From the NCBI GenBank assembly GCA_027038155.1, contig JALVXW010000258.1, positions 1-31,727 on the forward strand: a stretch of DNA of 31,727 nucleotides, in the 5' to 3' direction. The notes beneath the pieces are model-generated. The model was given only the letters and a program-made list of their open reading frames with translations. It did not search any database and was not told the origin of the DNA. Made by a program: the position numbers and the translations under genes. Source of the DNA: Sulfurovum sp. GTDB lineage: Bacteria; Campylobacterota; Campylobacteria; Campylobacterales; Sulfurovaceae. This document shows positions 7,344 through 14,150 of this stretch, in pieces; the stretch's first letter is position 1, and each line of letters begins with the position of its first letter.

Positions 7344-7565
7344 TTATCCACCACATACAGGAGGTAAGATAGATACCCTATCACCCTCTTTTAGCACTAT
7401 ATTCAAATCATTTACCATATTATCATTTAAGGCTACTGCACACTTATCTAACCACTGAGCAAGTGTACTGTCTTCTTTTAACTTTGCCGATACATCCGCA
7501 AGTGTATCTGCTTCCATCTCTATGGGTGCTTTACCAATAGGACCTAAAAATTCAACTTTTATCAT
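7344..7565 (-). CDS. moaD: Molybdopterin synthase sulfur carrier subunit MoaD
   Basis: Small ubiquitin-like sulfur carrier of molybdopterin synthase. The 73-aa protein has the beta-grasp pattern of the MoaD/ThiS family and ends in PPVCGG. The terminal Gly-Gly is the residue pair that is adenylylated and thiocarboxylated. It is first in the moaD-moaE-moeA operon, abuts moaE and has AAGGAT upstream. MoaD rather than ThiS is chosen because of the adjoining moaE. A minus-strand TATAAT at 7584-7589 gives it a promoter divergent from mqnA. Confidence 0.94.
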   Translation of the reverse strand: MIKVEFLGPIGKAPIEMEADTLADVSAKLKEDSTLAQWLDKCAVALNDNMVNDLNIVLKEGDRVSILPPVCGG

Positions 7566-7583
7566 GGGATAATCCTTTACGCG

Positions 7584-7607
7584 ATTATAATTCTTGTTTG
7601 GTATAAT
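7584..7607. promoter_or_regulatory. Divergent promoters for moaD and mqnA
   Basis: The 70-base gap carries two -10 hexamers. ATTATA at 7584-7589 reads TATAAT toward moaD. TATAAT at 7602-7607, preceded by TG at 7599-7600 in the extended -10 position, reads toward mqnA with about 22 bases between the expected start point and its GTG. No operator is visible. Confidence 0.6.
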
Positions 7608-7635
7608 ACTGCTTAATTAATAAAAGGGTCAATAC

Positions 7636-8283
7636 GTGTTATTTGGAAGCATCAGTTATCTTAATCTCTTACCTTTTCAAGTTTTTCTTAAACGCTACAT
7701 CTCTAACAGTGCAGCAAGTATCTCCTTTCACTACAACCGTGCCGTACCCTCCACCATCAACAAAGCACTTAAGCGTAGAGCTATCAACGCTGGCTTTATC
7801 TCTTCGGTGGAGTCTCGCAAATATAGATGTACAAACTTAGGCATCATAGCCCATAAAAAGGTTTACTCTGTTTTGCTCCTTGAGGGCAACGACCAACCAG
7901 ACCCAGCCTCTGCCACCTCTAACCAACTTGCAAAAGTATTGGACTTACAAGGCAAAGTCCTCATAGGTGACGCTGCTCTCAAATACTATTTGAATGGAGG
8001 TAAAGGATTAGACCTTGCCCAAAAGTGGCATGATAAAACAGGTTTGCCCTTTGTTTTTGCGAGACTCTGTTATAATAAACATAGAAAAAGCATAGAAAAA
8101 CTAGCACGTACTTTTGCAAACAGCAAAGTAAAAATACCCCAATACATTCTAAAACGTGAAGCAAAAAAAAGAGGGATTACACCTCAGCAACTTACTTGGT
8201 ATTTGGAACATATCTATTACAAGATGGATTGGAAGGCGAAACGGTCTCTTAAGAAATTTTTATCCCATAAAAATGGTAGATAA
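7636..8283 (+). CDS. mqnA: Chorismate dehydratase MqnA (futalosine pathway)
   Basis: Converts chorismate to 3-[(1-carboxyvinyl)oxy]benzoate, the first step of the futalosine route to menaquinone, the respiratory quinone of Campylobacterota. The 215-aa protein starts FGSISYLNLLPF, the typical MqnA opening, and continues with the periplasmic-binding-like fold of the family: GFISSVESRKY near 53-63, LIGDAALKYY near 109-118, and a basic C-terminal helix. The start is GTG 7636, with AAAGGG upstream. It is slightly shorter than many homologues but starts and ends normally. It stands alone and is divergent from the molybdopterin genes; the other mqn genes are not in the window. Confidence 0.9.
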   Translation: MLFGSISYLNLLPFQVFLKRYISNSAASISFHYNRAVPSTINKALKRRAINAGFISSVESRKYRCTNLGIIAHKKVYSVLLLEGNDQPDPASATSNQLAKVLDLQGKVLIGDAALKYYLNGGKGLDLAQKWHDKTGLPFVFARLCYNKHRKSIEKLARTFANSKVKIPQYILKREAKKRGITPQQLTWYLEHIYYKMDWKAKRSLKKFLSHKNGR

Positions 8284-8460
8284 TTCAAATCTCAAACACC
8301 ACTGCAAATCACCCAAAATAAACACTTTTACTTACTTTCTTATATATAAAAACCAAACCCCCCCCAATAAATACCCTAAAACACATAACCCTACACATAA
8401 CCTTGCCACTAACCTACCCATAAATCAGAGGCATATACAATCAAACGAGTACCACAAGTA
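8284..8460 (+). other. G-depleted, C/A-rich intergenic tract
   Basis: Downstream of mqnA the + strand nearly lacks G for about 150 bases and includes a C8 run at 8358-8365 and a series of CCCTA/ACATAACC words. A frame is open through much of it, but the translation is repetitive, rich in Asn, Thr, Pro and Lys, and overlaps mqnA, so I do not call a gene. The first 12 bases after mqnA resemble the first 12 bases of the window, where a similar G-poor tract begins. Function unknown. Confidence 0.5.
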
Positions 8461-8488
8461 AGATAAGCCAATTACTCTAAACTACGGT

Positions 8489-8593
8489 ATGCAAGATGAA
8501 GAGGTTATGGGTATGCCAATATCATTTACGCATGAAAAGGTAGAAGATAGAACGAGAGCTGAACGGTTGGAGCGTGTAGGTAGAATTGCATAA
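8489..8593 (+). pseudogene. 34-codon gene remnant
   Basis: ATG 8489 opens 34 codons ending at TAA 8591-8593. The product (MQDEEVMGMPISFTHEK...) is strongly charged and ends in RTRAERLERVGRIA, which looks like a protein tail and not like random AT-rich translation. The frame extends ten codons upstream to a stop at about 8460, with no ribosome-binding site. It is best read as the 3' remnant of a lost gene just ahead of the toxin-antitoxin pair, but a small independent gene is not excluded. Confidence 0.3.
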
Positions 8594-8610
8594 AAAGGTG
8601 GAGTGGTATA

Positions 8611-8639
8611 TTGACAAAACACAAACATTGTATTATTAT
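8611..8639 (+). promoter_or_regulatory. Promoter of the toxin-antitoxin operon
   Basis: TTGACA at 8611-8616 and TATTAT at 8634-8639 are separated by 17 bases, an almost ideal sigma70 promoter and the only one in the window with a canonical -35. An imperfect inverted repeat (TATTATTA from 8631 and ATAATA near 8651) spans the -10 to the ribosome-binding site. It could be the operator for antitoxin autorepression, as is usual for RelB-type systems. Confidence 0.65.
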
Positions 8640-8656
8640 GAGTAAAAAAGGATAAT

Positions 8657-8908
8657 ATGATGGTAGCTCAAAAAATAAGAACGAATGTATATTTAGACAC
8701 AGCACTTAAAGAACAAGCCAAAGAGATATATAAGCACTATGGGTTAAGTCTTAGCGAAGCAGTTAATATGTTTTTAGCTCAATCTGTATTTAATCGAGGT
8801 TTGCCCTTTGAGGCAAAGATACCTAATGATATGACGTTGGAAGCCATGAAGGATGTAGAAAGTGGTGCGAACTATGAAGATGTGACATTAGAGGAGCTAT
8901 CTAAATAA
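8657..8908 (+). CDS. RelB/DinJ-family antitoxin
   Basis: Antitoxin of a type II pair; by family it binds and blocks the downstream nuclease and represses its own operon through an N-terminal ribbon-helix-helix. The 83-aa protein shows the pattern in IRTNVYLDTALKEQAKEIYK (residues 7-26) followed by YGLSLSEAVNMFLAQSV, the RelB/DinJ signature. The C-terminal 30 residues are acidic and presumably wrap the toxin. AAGGAT precedes ATG 8657; the second ATG one codon later is nearly as good. Its stop overlaps the toxin start by one base (TAATG), which couples translation. Confidence 0.88.
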   Translation: MMVAQKIRTNVYLDTALKEQAKEIYKHYGLSLSEAVNMFLAQSVFNRGLPFEAKIPNDMTLEAMKDVESGANYEDVTLEELSK

Positions 8909-9174
8909 TGCACCTAAAGCGACATAAATACTTTAGAAAAGATGAGTTAAAAATAAAGCTTACAGATGAACAGTATGCTAAACGTATTAAATATCTATCT
9001 CATATACTCCATAACGAACCTTTACCAAGTGAAGCCAAAGACCATGCTCTTATAGGAGAGTACAAAGGTTTTAGAGAATTTCACTTAGGTGGTTACATAT
9101 TAATGGTGTATAAAGTGCATGATAATACGCTTTATTTGCAAAGAATAGGTACACATAGTCAGTTATTTAAATAG
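8908..9174 (+). CDS. YafQ-family mRNA interferase toxin
   Basis: Ribosome-dependent endoribonuclease toxin of the RelE superfamily, YafQ branch, to which H. pylori HP0892 and HP0894 belong. The 88-aa protein keeps His46, His59, His83 and Phe87, each four residues before E. coli YafQ His50, His63, His87 and Phe91. The position matching catalytic Asp67 is Tyr63 (HLGGYILMVYK), where family members usually have an acidic residue. The toxin may therefore be weakened, or use other residues. It is translationally coupled to the antitoxin. The pair lies on the 3' side of tRNA-Ser, a common place for acquired genes, but I found no repeated tRNA end marking an island. Confidence 0.85.
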   Translation: MHLKRHKYFRKDELKIKLTDEQYAKRIKYLSHILHNEPLPSEAKDHALIGEYKGFREFHLGGYILMVYKVHDNTLYLQRIGTHSQLFK

Positions 9175-9298
9175 TGAAGTTTTGTAGTATTTTTCAAGAA
9201 TGGGTAGCAACAGGGTAGCAAAGTATAAAAAAACTGAACCTTAAACAAGCTCACAAACAACGTAATTTAGAGTAATAGATGGGTTTTGTAGTTTTTTA

Positions 9299-9386
9299 TG
9301 GCTGAGAGGAAGGGATTCGAACCCTCGGTGGGTTGCCCCACACAGACGTTCCAGGTCTGCACCTTCGACCACTCGGACACCTCTCA
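9299..9386 (-). tRNA. tRNA-Ser(GGA)
   Basis: The minus strand folds as a class II tRNA of 88 bases with CCA encoded. The acceptor stem TGAGAGG (5' end at 9386) pairs with CCTCTCA, the discriminator is G, and the anticodon stem CAGAC/GTCTG holds the loop CTGGAAC with anticodon GGA (9350-9352). The variable arm is long and the T arm reads GGTTCGAATCC. It lies about 100 bases downstream of the SRP RNA gene on the same strand. Confidence 0.96.
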
Positions 9387-9397
9387 TTATAGGACGC

Positions 9398-9418
9398 AAA
9401 ATGAACAAAGTTCATCTT
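9398..9418 (-). terminator. Hairpin between SRP RNA and tRNA-Ser
   Basis: On the minus strand AAGATGAAC-TTT-GTTCATTTT forms a 9-bp stem with one G-U pair, its 3' arm ending in four U residues. It sits between the SRP RNA gene and tRNA-Ser and could terminate the former or act as a processing stem in a joint transcript. Confidence 0.4.
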
Positions 9419-9490
9419 CGCTACGTTATGCAGTTTAACACAAACAATAAACAATAAATATAAGTATTGAATATTTGGTTAGAGTTGTAG

Positions 9491-9597
9491 CACCTCTCTC
9501 CAGATACCTGCGGCACCCAGTAAAGGAAGGTGGGCTGCTATGTTCCCATCCTGACCCGTTGTCTTCCAGTACCGTTGCACAGGTCTAAAAAGAGGCG
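9491..9597 (-). ncRNA. ffs: Signal recognition particle RNA, small bacterial type (4.5S)
   Basis: The minus strand holds the conserved SRP domain IV: GGGTCAGG, the stem ATG-GGAA-CAT with its GGAA tetraloop, and AGCAGCCCA, the Ffh-binding site. Outer helices also form: GGTAC with GTGCC, ACCTGTG with CGCAGGT, and CCTCT (9591-9595) with AGAGG (9493-9497). These set the ends near 9597 and 9491, about 100 nt as usual for this class. The RNA partners Ffh and FtsY to target membrane proteins to SecY. A minus-strand TAAAAT at 9603-9608 is the expected distance from the 5' end. Confidence 0.92.
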
Positions 9598-9602
9598 AGA
9601 GA

Positions 9603-9631
9603 ATTTTAGCCAAAAATAGCTTAATATTAAG
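9603..9631 (-). promoter_or_regulatory. Promoter region of the SRP RNA gene
   Basis: TAAAAT on the minus strand at 9603-9608 puts transcription start near 9596, the mapped 5' end of the RNA fold. A perfect 12-bp palindrome, CTTAATATTAAG, occupies 9620-9631, about -24 to -35, between the ATPase stop codon and the promoter core. Confidence 0.5.
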
Positions 9632-9635
9632 GTGT

Positions 9636-10715
9636 TTACCCCTCTTCTTCGCTGATAACAGACCACTCATCAAAAGGTAGAGCCTCAAAGTGTAGCTTTT
9701 CTATGGTGTAAGTATAGGTATTTGCTACAGTAATGATGGAGACTTTTTTAATATGGTATTTTTTGTAAAGGCTAAATTTATTTTGTGATTTTACCCACAG
9801 GCTCTCTTCACTCTCAAATGGTGCAGGGATAATAAGCTCGTTTTTTTCTGTAATATAGCCATGTATTCCTAAGGTCTGTACTCCTATGTTGTGTTTCATT
9901 AATGCAAGGGCTATCATGGTGTCAAACTGTAAAATAAAGGGTTGTCCCAATGTAAGATATTTGGCAAAGGCAAAGTCAAAGAGGAGCATTTTTTTACCAG
10001 ATTTTTGGTAGCGGTCATCAATAAAAAGTATGAGTTTCTCTTTGGTAAAATGTTTCATTGTTTTGTAGAGCCAATCTTTTGAGACTTTAAATTTCTCTTT
10101 GGCAAAAGTATAGATTTGGTGGGTTGTGAGGTGTTTTGTATGGTGTTGTGCAAGCAGTAGCAGTAGTTTCTGTTCTTGTGTATCAAATGCACTTTGAAAG
10201 AATGTTTTCATTGTATGTTGACTGTTTTTCTGTGAACGTGCAAGGAGAGGGAGGGTTCCTGAACGCAAGAAGTGGTTAAAACCACGATTTTGGGCACTAC
10301 TGGTTTCAAAGGCTAAAAACTCTTCATAGTCCAATGGAAATAATTCTATTGCTAAAAAATGTTTATTATTTATAGGCATACGTGTGACTAGAATAAGCTG
10401 TGTTACATTTGGAAATGAAGCAAGTACTCCCTCTGCATAATGATCTAAGACTAAAAGTTGAATATTGTGCTTATCTATATAGTGTTGCAGTGTCAGTGTA
10501 TCAAGTGTGTTGAAGATGAGGTTGGGATCTTCTAAATCTATGTAGAGGAGTTGCTCCCGAGGTGTTTGGGAAAGATAATCCAGGACAAGAGATGTTTTTC
10601 CTGCTCCACGTACCCCATAGAGGTTGATGTCTCCTTTGGGAGGGAGATGGCATTTTCTAGGTATAAAAAGGTCACTGGTTGGTAGTTGATTTTGATAATA
10701 TTCAAGTAACTGCAT
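9636..10715 (-). CDS. AAA_14-type P-loop ATPase of unknown role
   Basis: A 359-aa ATPase. It has a Walker A GVRGAGKTS at residues 34-42, a Walker B-like LLVLDHY at 87-93, and a sensor-like LVTRMP near 109-114. These match the AAA_14 family of predicted ATPases, which often carry a C-terminal nuclease-like DUF4143 region. Here the C-terminal 170 residues seem to hold a winged-helix stretch (about 200-245, KVSKDWLYKTMKHFTKEKL) and a compact alpha/beta end (about 285-345). Role and substrate are unknown. It stands alone between the SRP RNA gene and the S10 operon and is divergent from rpsJ. Proteins of this family are patchily distributed and often transferred. Confidence 0.65.
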   Translation of the reverse strand: MQLLEYYQNQLPTSDLFIPRKCHLPPKGDINLYGVRGAGKTSLVLDYLSQTPREQLLYIDLEDPNLIFNTLDTLTLQHYIDKHNIQLLVLDHYAEGVLASFPNVTQLILVTRMPINNKHFLAIELFPLDYEEFLAFETSSAQNRGFNHFLRSGTLPLLARSQKNSQHTMKTFFQSAFDTQEQKLLLLLAQHHTKHLTTHQIYTFAKEKFKVSKDWLYKTMKHFTKEKLILFIDDRYQKSGKKMLLFDFAFAKYLTLGQPFILQFDTMIALALMKHNIGVQTLGIHGYITEKNELIIPAPFESEESLWVKSQNKFSLYKKYHIKKVSIITVANTYTYTIEKLHFEALPFDEWSVISEEEG

Positions 10716-10812
10716 CGGTAAATACCTATATTTTTCCTTATTAAAAGGAAATACTTTTTATTATTGTAGCATTTTTGGGGTTAAAAGTATTGTACCTTTT
10801 AAAAACTTTGGG

Positions 10813-10907
10813 TATAATTCGCGTTCCTAAATTTATGTTAGAGGGTTTACTCCCTGTGTTTAGGCACCTTGGCATTGCCATGCTAACGAGTTCTTTAAAG
10901 GGTAAAT
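10813..10907 (+). promoter_or_regulatory. Promoter and leader of the S10 ribosomal operon
   Basis: TATAAT at 10813-10818 predicts a start near 10825 and a leader of about 83 bases. The leader can form CCTAAA (10826-10831) with TTTAGG (10859-10864), enclosing AGGG (10842-10845) with CCCT (10852-10855). A second palindrome, TGGCA-T-TGCCA, lies at 10870-10880. CCTT at 10867-10870 can pair with AAGG at 10898-10901, the rpsJ ribosome-binding site. Such pairing would allow translational control of the operon; which protein might bind is unknown. Confidence 0.5.
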
Positions 10908-11219
10908 ATGGAAAAAATTAGATTAAAGCTTAAAGCTTACGATCACCGAGTGTTAGACAGATCAGTTGCTGCTATTGTTGATGCAGTTAAACGTACAGGT
11001 GCAGAGATTAGGGGGCCAATTCCAATGCCAACTAAAATCAAGCGTTATACGGTTCTTAAATCACCACACGTAAACAAAGATTCACGTGAGCAGTTTGAGA
11101 TTAGAGTTCACGGAAGAATGATTGATATCGTTTCAGCAACTTCAGATACTATTGATTCACTTATGAAGTTGGATCTAGCACCTGAAATTGAAGTCGAAAT
11201 CAGATCAATGGACAAGTAG
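10908..11219 (+). CDS. rpsJ: 30S ribosomal protein S10
   Basis: First gene of the S10-spc-alpha cluster. The 103-aa product is full length and starts IRLKLKAYDHRVLD with GAEIRGPIPMPTKIKRYTVLKSPHVNKDSREQFE following (split here only by residue 35-50), the S10 pattern. S10 sits in the 30S head and, as NusE, also partners NusB in antitermination. The gene follows a structured leader whose 3' part can pair with its ribosome-binding site. The next gene begins 9 bases after its stop. Confidence 0.98.
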   Translation: MEKIRLKLKAYDHRVLDRSVAAIVDAVKRTGAEIRGPIPMPTKIKRYTVLKSPHVNKDSREQFEIRVHGRMIDIVSATSDTIDSLMKLDLAPEIEVEIRSMDK

Positions 11220-11228
11220 GAGTAGAAG

Positions 11229-11810
11229 ATGGAATTTATTATTGAAAAAATTGGTATGAGCAGAACTGTTGATGTACCAAGTGTTCCAGTTACACTTCTT
11301 AAAGTTGTTGAGACAAAAGTGTGTGAAGTAAGAGAAGACGGTAAAGCACTTGTTGCATATAACTCAAGTAAAAAACTCAATAAGAGCATTGAGGGTCAGC
11401 AGACTAAATATGGTGTCTCTAAAGAGTTTAACAAATTTATGACGATTGAAGTAGCTGAAGGTACTGAAACTGGTGATTTGAATCCAGTGGCACTAGCTGA
11501 AGCAACACTTGTGAAAACATCTTTAAATACTAAAGGTAGAGGTTTTCAGGGTGGTATGAAACGTCACGGATTTGGTGGTGGTCCTGGTTCACATGGGCAT
11601 AGATTTGGAAGACGTATTGGTTCTATCGGTAATGCTGAGTGGCCTGGACGTGTTCAAAAAGGTAAAAAAATGCCTGGACAATACGGTAACACAAAAACAA
11701 CTGTAAAAAATGATGTCATCTCATTTGATGCTGAGAATGGTATCCTAGTATTAAAAGGTTCAATCCCTGGACACAATGGTGCTAGAGGATTAGTAAGGAT
11801 AGTTAAATAA
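11229..11810 (+). CDS. rplC: 50S ribosomal protein L3
   Basis: Early-assembly 50S protein near the peptidyl transferase centre. The 193-aa length is a little below the 209 of E. coli but usual for this group. The long conserved loop is visible as GRGFQGGMKRHGFGGGPGSH followed by GHRFGRRIGSIG near residues 102-135. The middle glutamine that PrmB methylates in E. coli is the Q of GFQGG, so the site is kept. TAATG overlap of one base couples it to rplD. Confidence 0.98.
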   Translation: MEFIIEKIGMSRTVDVPSVPVTLLKVVETKVCEVREDGKALVAYNSSKKLNKSIEGQQTKYGVSKEFNKFMTIEVAEGTETGDLNPVALAEATLVKTSLNTKGRGFQGGMKRHGFGGGPGSHGHRFGRRIGSIGNAEWPGRVQKGKKMPGQYGNTKTTVKNDVISFDAENGILVLKGSIPGHNGARGLVRIVK

Positions 11811-12400
11811 TGAAAACAACAGTAATTAAAACAACAGACCTTCCACAAGCATTTTTAGAAGTGCATCCGCACAACCTTTACCTTTATTGTAAAGCATATG
11901 CGGCAGGGCTTAGAGCAAATACTGCACAGACAAAAAACAGATCTGCCGTAAGTGGTGGTGGTAAAAAGCCATGGGCTCAAAAAGGTGGAGGACGTGCGAG
12001 AGCAGGTTCAACAAGATCACCTGTTTTTGTAGGTGGTGGTGTTGCATTTGGACCAAGTACAAACAAGAATTATGACCAGAAAGTAAATAAAAAGCAAAAG
12101 AAGCTTGCATTGTATCATGCAATTGCTGAAATGGCTGCAAATGAAAAACTTTTTGTTGTAGATTCTATTGCAGTTGAATCTGGTAAAACAAAAGATGCTA
12201 CAGCATTTGTAAACGAACTTGGACAAAGAGATGTACTTGTAGTAAAAGAGATGATTGATGATAAGACATTCTTGGCATTCAGAAATCTACAAAATGCATA
12301 CCTTATTGAACCAAATGAGCTTAATGCTTACCTTGCTGCTGCATATCACTCAATGGTGATTGAAAAAGCAGTATTTGATAAATTGACAAAAGAGGCTTAA
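11810..12400 (+). CDS. rplD: 50S ribosomal protein L4
   Basis: 50S protein lining the exit tunnel; in E. coli it also represses the S10 operon. The 196-aa product has the tunnel-loop signature NRSAVSGGGKKPWAQKGGGR near residues 42-61 and ARAGSTRSPVFVGGGVAFGP after it. The start overlaps the L3 stop by one base. Whether L4 regulates this operon is unknown; the leader upstream of rpsJ is shorter than that of E. coli and shows no evident L4-type attenuator. Confidence 0.98.
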   Translation: MKTTVIKTTDLPQAFLEVHPHNLYLYCKAYAAGLRANTAQTKNRSAVSGGGKKPWAQKGGGRARAGSTRSPVFVGGGVAFGPSTNKNYDQKVNKKQKKLALYHAIAEMAANEKLFVVDSIAVESGKTKDATAFVNELGQRDVLVVKEMIDDKTFLAFRNLQNAYLIEPNELNAYLAAAYHSMVIEKAVFDKLTKEA

Positions 12401-12401
12401 T

Positions 12402-12683
12402 ATGGCAGATATCACAGATATTAAAGCAATTATGTATACAGAGAAGAGTTTGGCTCTTCAAGAAGAGGGTGTTATCGTAGTTCAAACTACTCCTAGAATG
12501 ACTAAAAATGGTCTAAAAGAAGTATTTAAAGAGTTCTTTGGCATTAACCCACTAAGAGTAAACTCAATGAGAGTAAACGGTAAAGTGAAAAGATTTAAAG
12601 GTATTGAAGGGAAAAGACCAGACACGAAAAAGTTCTACGTCAAACTTCCTGAAGATGCAAAAATCGAAAGCTTAGCGGTATAA
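12402..12683 (+). CDS. rplW: 50S ribosomal protein L23
   Basis: 50S protein at the mouth of the exit tunnel, docking site for trigger factor and the signal recognition particle. The 93-aa protein is full length, with TEKSLALQEEGVIVVQ near residues 12-27 and the nucleic-acid-binding FFGINPLRVNSMRVNGKVKR near 45-64. It starts one base after the rplD stop, so it relies on coupled translation. Confidence 0.97.
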   Translation: MADITDIKAIMYTEKSLALQEEGVIVVQTTPRMTKNGLKEVFKEFFGINPLRVNSMRVNGKVKRFKGIEGKRPDTKKFYVKLPEDAKIESLAV

Positions 12684-12692
12684 GGATAGAAG

Positions 12693-13520
12693 ATGGCAAT
12701 TAAAACATATAAACCAACCACACCTTCACGTCGTTATATGACTAACCTTGACAGTGGTGACATCACTGCTAAAGCAAGTGTTAGGGCACTACTTAAAAAT
12801 CTTCCAAGATCTGCAGGTAGAAACAGTAACGGTAGAATTACTTCTCGTCACAGAGAAGCAGGTGCTAAAAAACTATACAGGATCATAGACTTTAAAAGGA
12901 ACAAATTTAATGTTGAGGGTACTGTAGCAACAATTGAGTACGATCCATACAGAAACTGTAGAATCTGTCTTGTAAAATATGCAGATGGCGACAGAAGATA
13001 TATACTTCAGCCAAAGGGTCTTAATGTAGGTGATAAAATTATCTCTGCGGAGTCTGGTCTTGATATTAAAACTGGAAACGCAATGAAATTGATGAGTATC
13101 CCTGTAGGTACATTGGTGCACAATATTGAGATGAGCCCAGGGCATGGTGGTCAAATTGCACGTAGTGCCGGTGGTTATGCTCAAATTATGGGTAGAGATG
13201 GTAAATACGTTTCACTTAGACTTCCTTCTGGTGAAATGAGATACGTTCTTGGTGAGTGTTTAGCAACTATTGGGACTGTTGGAAATGAAGATTTTTCAAA
13301 TATAGTTATTGGTAAAGCTGGACGTTCAAGACACCTTGGTATCAGACCACAAACACGTGGATCTGCGATGAACCCAATCGATCACCCACACGGTGGTGGT
13401 GAAGGTAAAACGAACTCTGGACGTCATCCTGTATCTCCATGGGGTACTCCAGCTAAAGGGTTCAAGACTCGTAAGAAAAAAGCTAGTGATAAGTTAATTA
13501 TCTCTAAGAGAAAAAAGTAA
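12693..13520 (+). CDS. rplB: 50S ribosomal protein L2
   Basis: Core 50S protein needed for subunit joining and peptidyl transfer. At 275 aa it is standard length. RNSNGRITSRHREAGAKKLYR lies at about residues 41-60, GTLVHNIEMSPGHGGQIARSAG at 130-150, and the conserved NPIDHPHGGGEGKTNSGRHP segment, holding the functionally important histidine, at 227-246. The lysine-rich tail is typical. Nine bases separate it from rplW. Confidence 0.98.
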   Translation: MAIKTYKPTTPSRRYMTNLDSGDITAKASVRALLKNLPRSAGRNSNGRITSRHREAGAKKLYRIIDFKRNKFNVEGTVATIEYDPYRNCRICLVKYADGDRRYILQPKGLNVGDKIISAESGLDIKTGNAMKLMSIPVGTLVHNIEMSPGHGGQIARSAGGYAQIMGRDGKYVSLRLPSGEMRYVLGECLATIGTVGNEDFSNIVIGKAGRSRHLGIRPQTRGSAMNPIDHPHGGGEGKTNSGRHPVSPWGTPAKGFKTRKKKASDKLIISKRKK

Positions 13521-13531
13521 GGGGCTAAGAT

Positions 13532-13810
13532 ATGGCAAGATCGACAAAAAAAGGTCCATTCATCGATGGTCACCTAATGAAAAAAGTATTAGCAGCGAAA
13601 GAAGCTGGAGATAAAAAACCAATCAAAACTTGGTCAAGAAGATCTGTGATCTTCCCTGAGTTCATTGGTTTAACAATTAATGTACATAATGGTAGACAAT
13701 TTGTGCCAGTGTTTATCACTGAAAACCATGTTGGTTACAAACTAGGTGAATTTGCACCAACAAGAACATTTAAGGGCCACAAAGGTTCTGTTCAGAAGAA
13801 GGTAGGGTAA
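13532..13810 (+). CDS. rpsS: 30S ribosomal protein S19
   Basis: 30S head protein contacting S13 and the tRNA region. The 92-aa product starts ARSTKKGPFIDGHLMKKV and carries KTWSRRSVIFPEFIGLTI and VGYKLGEFAPTRTFKGH, all signatures of S19. Length is normal. It lies 11 bases after rplB and one base before rplV. Confidence 0.98.
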   Translation: MARSTKKGPFIDGHLMKKVLAAKEAGDKKPIKTWSRRSVIFPEFIGLTINVHNGRQFVPVFITENHVGYKLGEFAPTRTFKGHKGSVQKKVG

Positions 13811-13811
13811 T

Positions 13812-14150
13812 ATGAGTAGAGCATTATTAAAATTTGTAAGAGTATCTCCTACAAAAGCTAGACTTATCGCTAGAGAAGTACAGGGAATGAATGCTGAGCT
13901 TGCACTTGCAGCATTAGAGTTTATGCCCAATAAAGCAGCAGGTATCATCTCTAAGGTGATTGCATCTGCAGTAGCTAACGGTGACTTTGAACCAGAAGAG
14001 GTAGTGATTACATCTTGTAGAGTGGATAAGGCAGCGGTTATGAAAAGATGGAGACCAAGAGCTAGAGGTACGGCTTCTAGAATCATTAAACCAACAGCAC
14101 ACATTCTTGTAGAAGTGGGTGTACCTGAAAAAACTGAGAAGGACGCGTAA
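13812..14150 (+). CDS. rplV: 50S ribosomal protein L22
   Basis: 50S protein whose beta hairpin lines the exit tunnel opposite L4. The 112-aa product shows VRVSPTKARLIAREVQGM near residues 9-26 and the tunnel hairpin MKRWRPRARGTASRIIKPTAH near 76-96. A stretch of normal length is followed by a short acidic tail (EKTEKDA). The stop overlaps the rpsC start by one base (TAATG). Confidence 0.98.
   Translation: MSRALLKFVRVSPTKARLIAREVQGMNAELALAALEFMPNKAAGIISKVIASAVANGDFEPEEVVITSCRVDKAAVMKRWRPRARGTASRIIKPTAHILVEVGVPEKTEKDA

Noticed and set aside
8156..8461. 101-codon frame running from inside mqnA into the C-rich tract
   Set aside because: It overlaps mqnA in another frame, and the rest is low-complexity Asn/Thr/Pro/Lys sequence produced by the G-poor composition.
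8284..9298. Genomic island integrated at tRNA-Ser
   Set aside because: No integrase gene and no second copy of the tRNA 3' end was seen on the far side; the toxin-antitoxin pair alone is not enough. A 9-base direct repeat GGGTAGCAA near 9204-9224 is too short to count as an attachment site.
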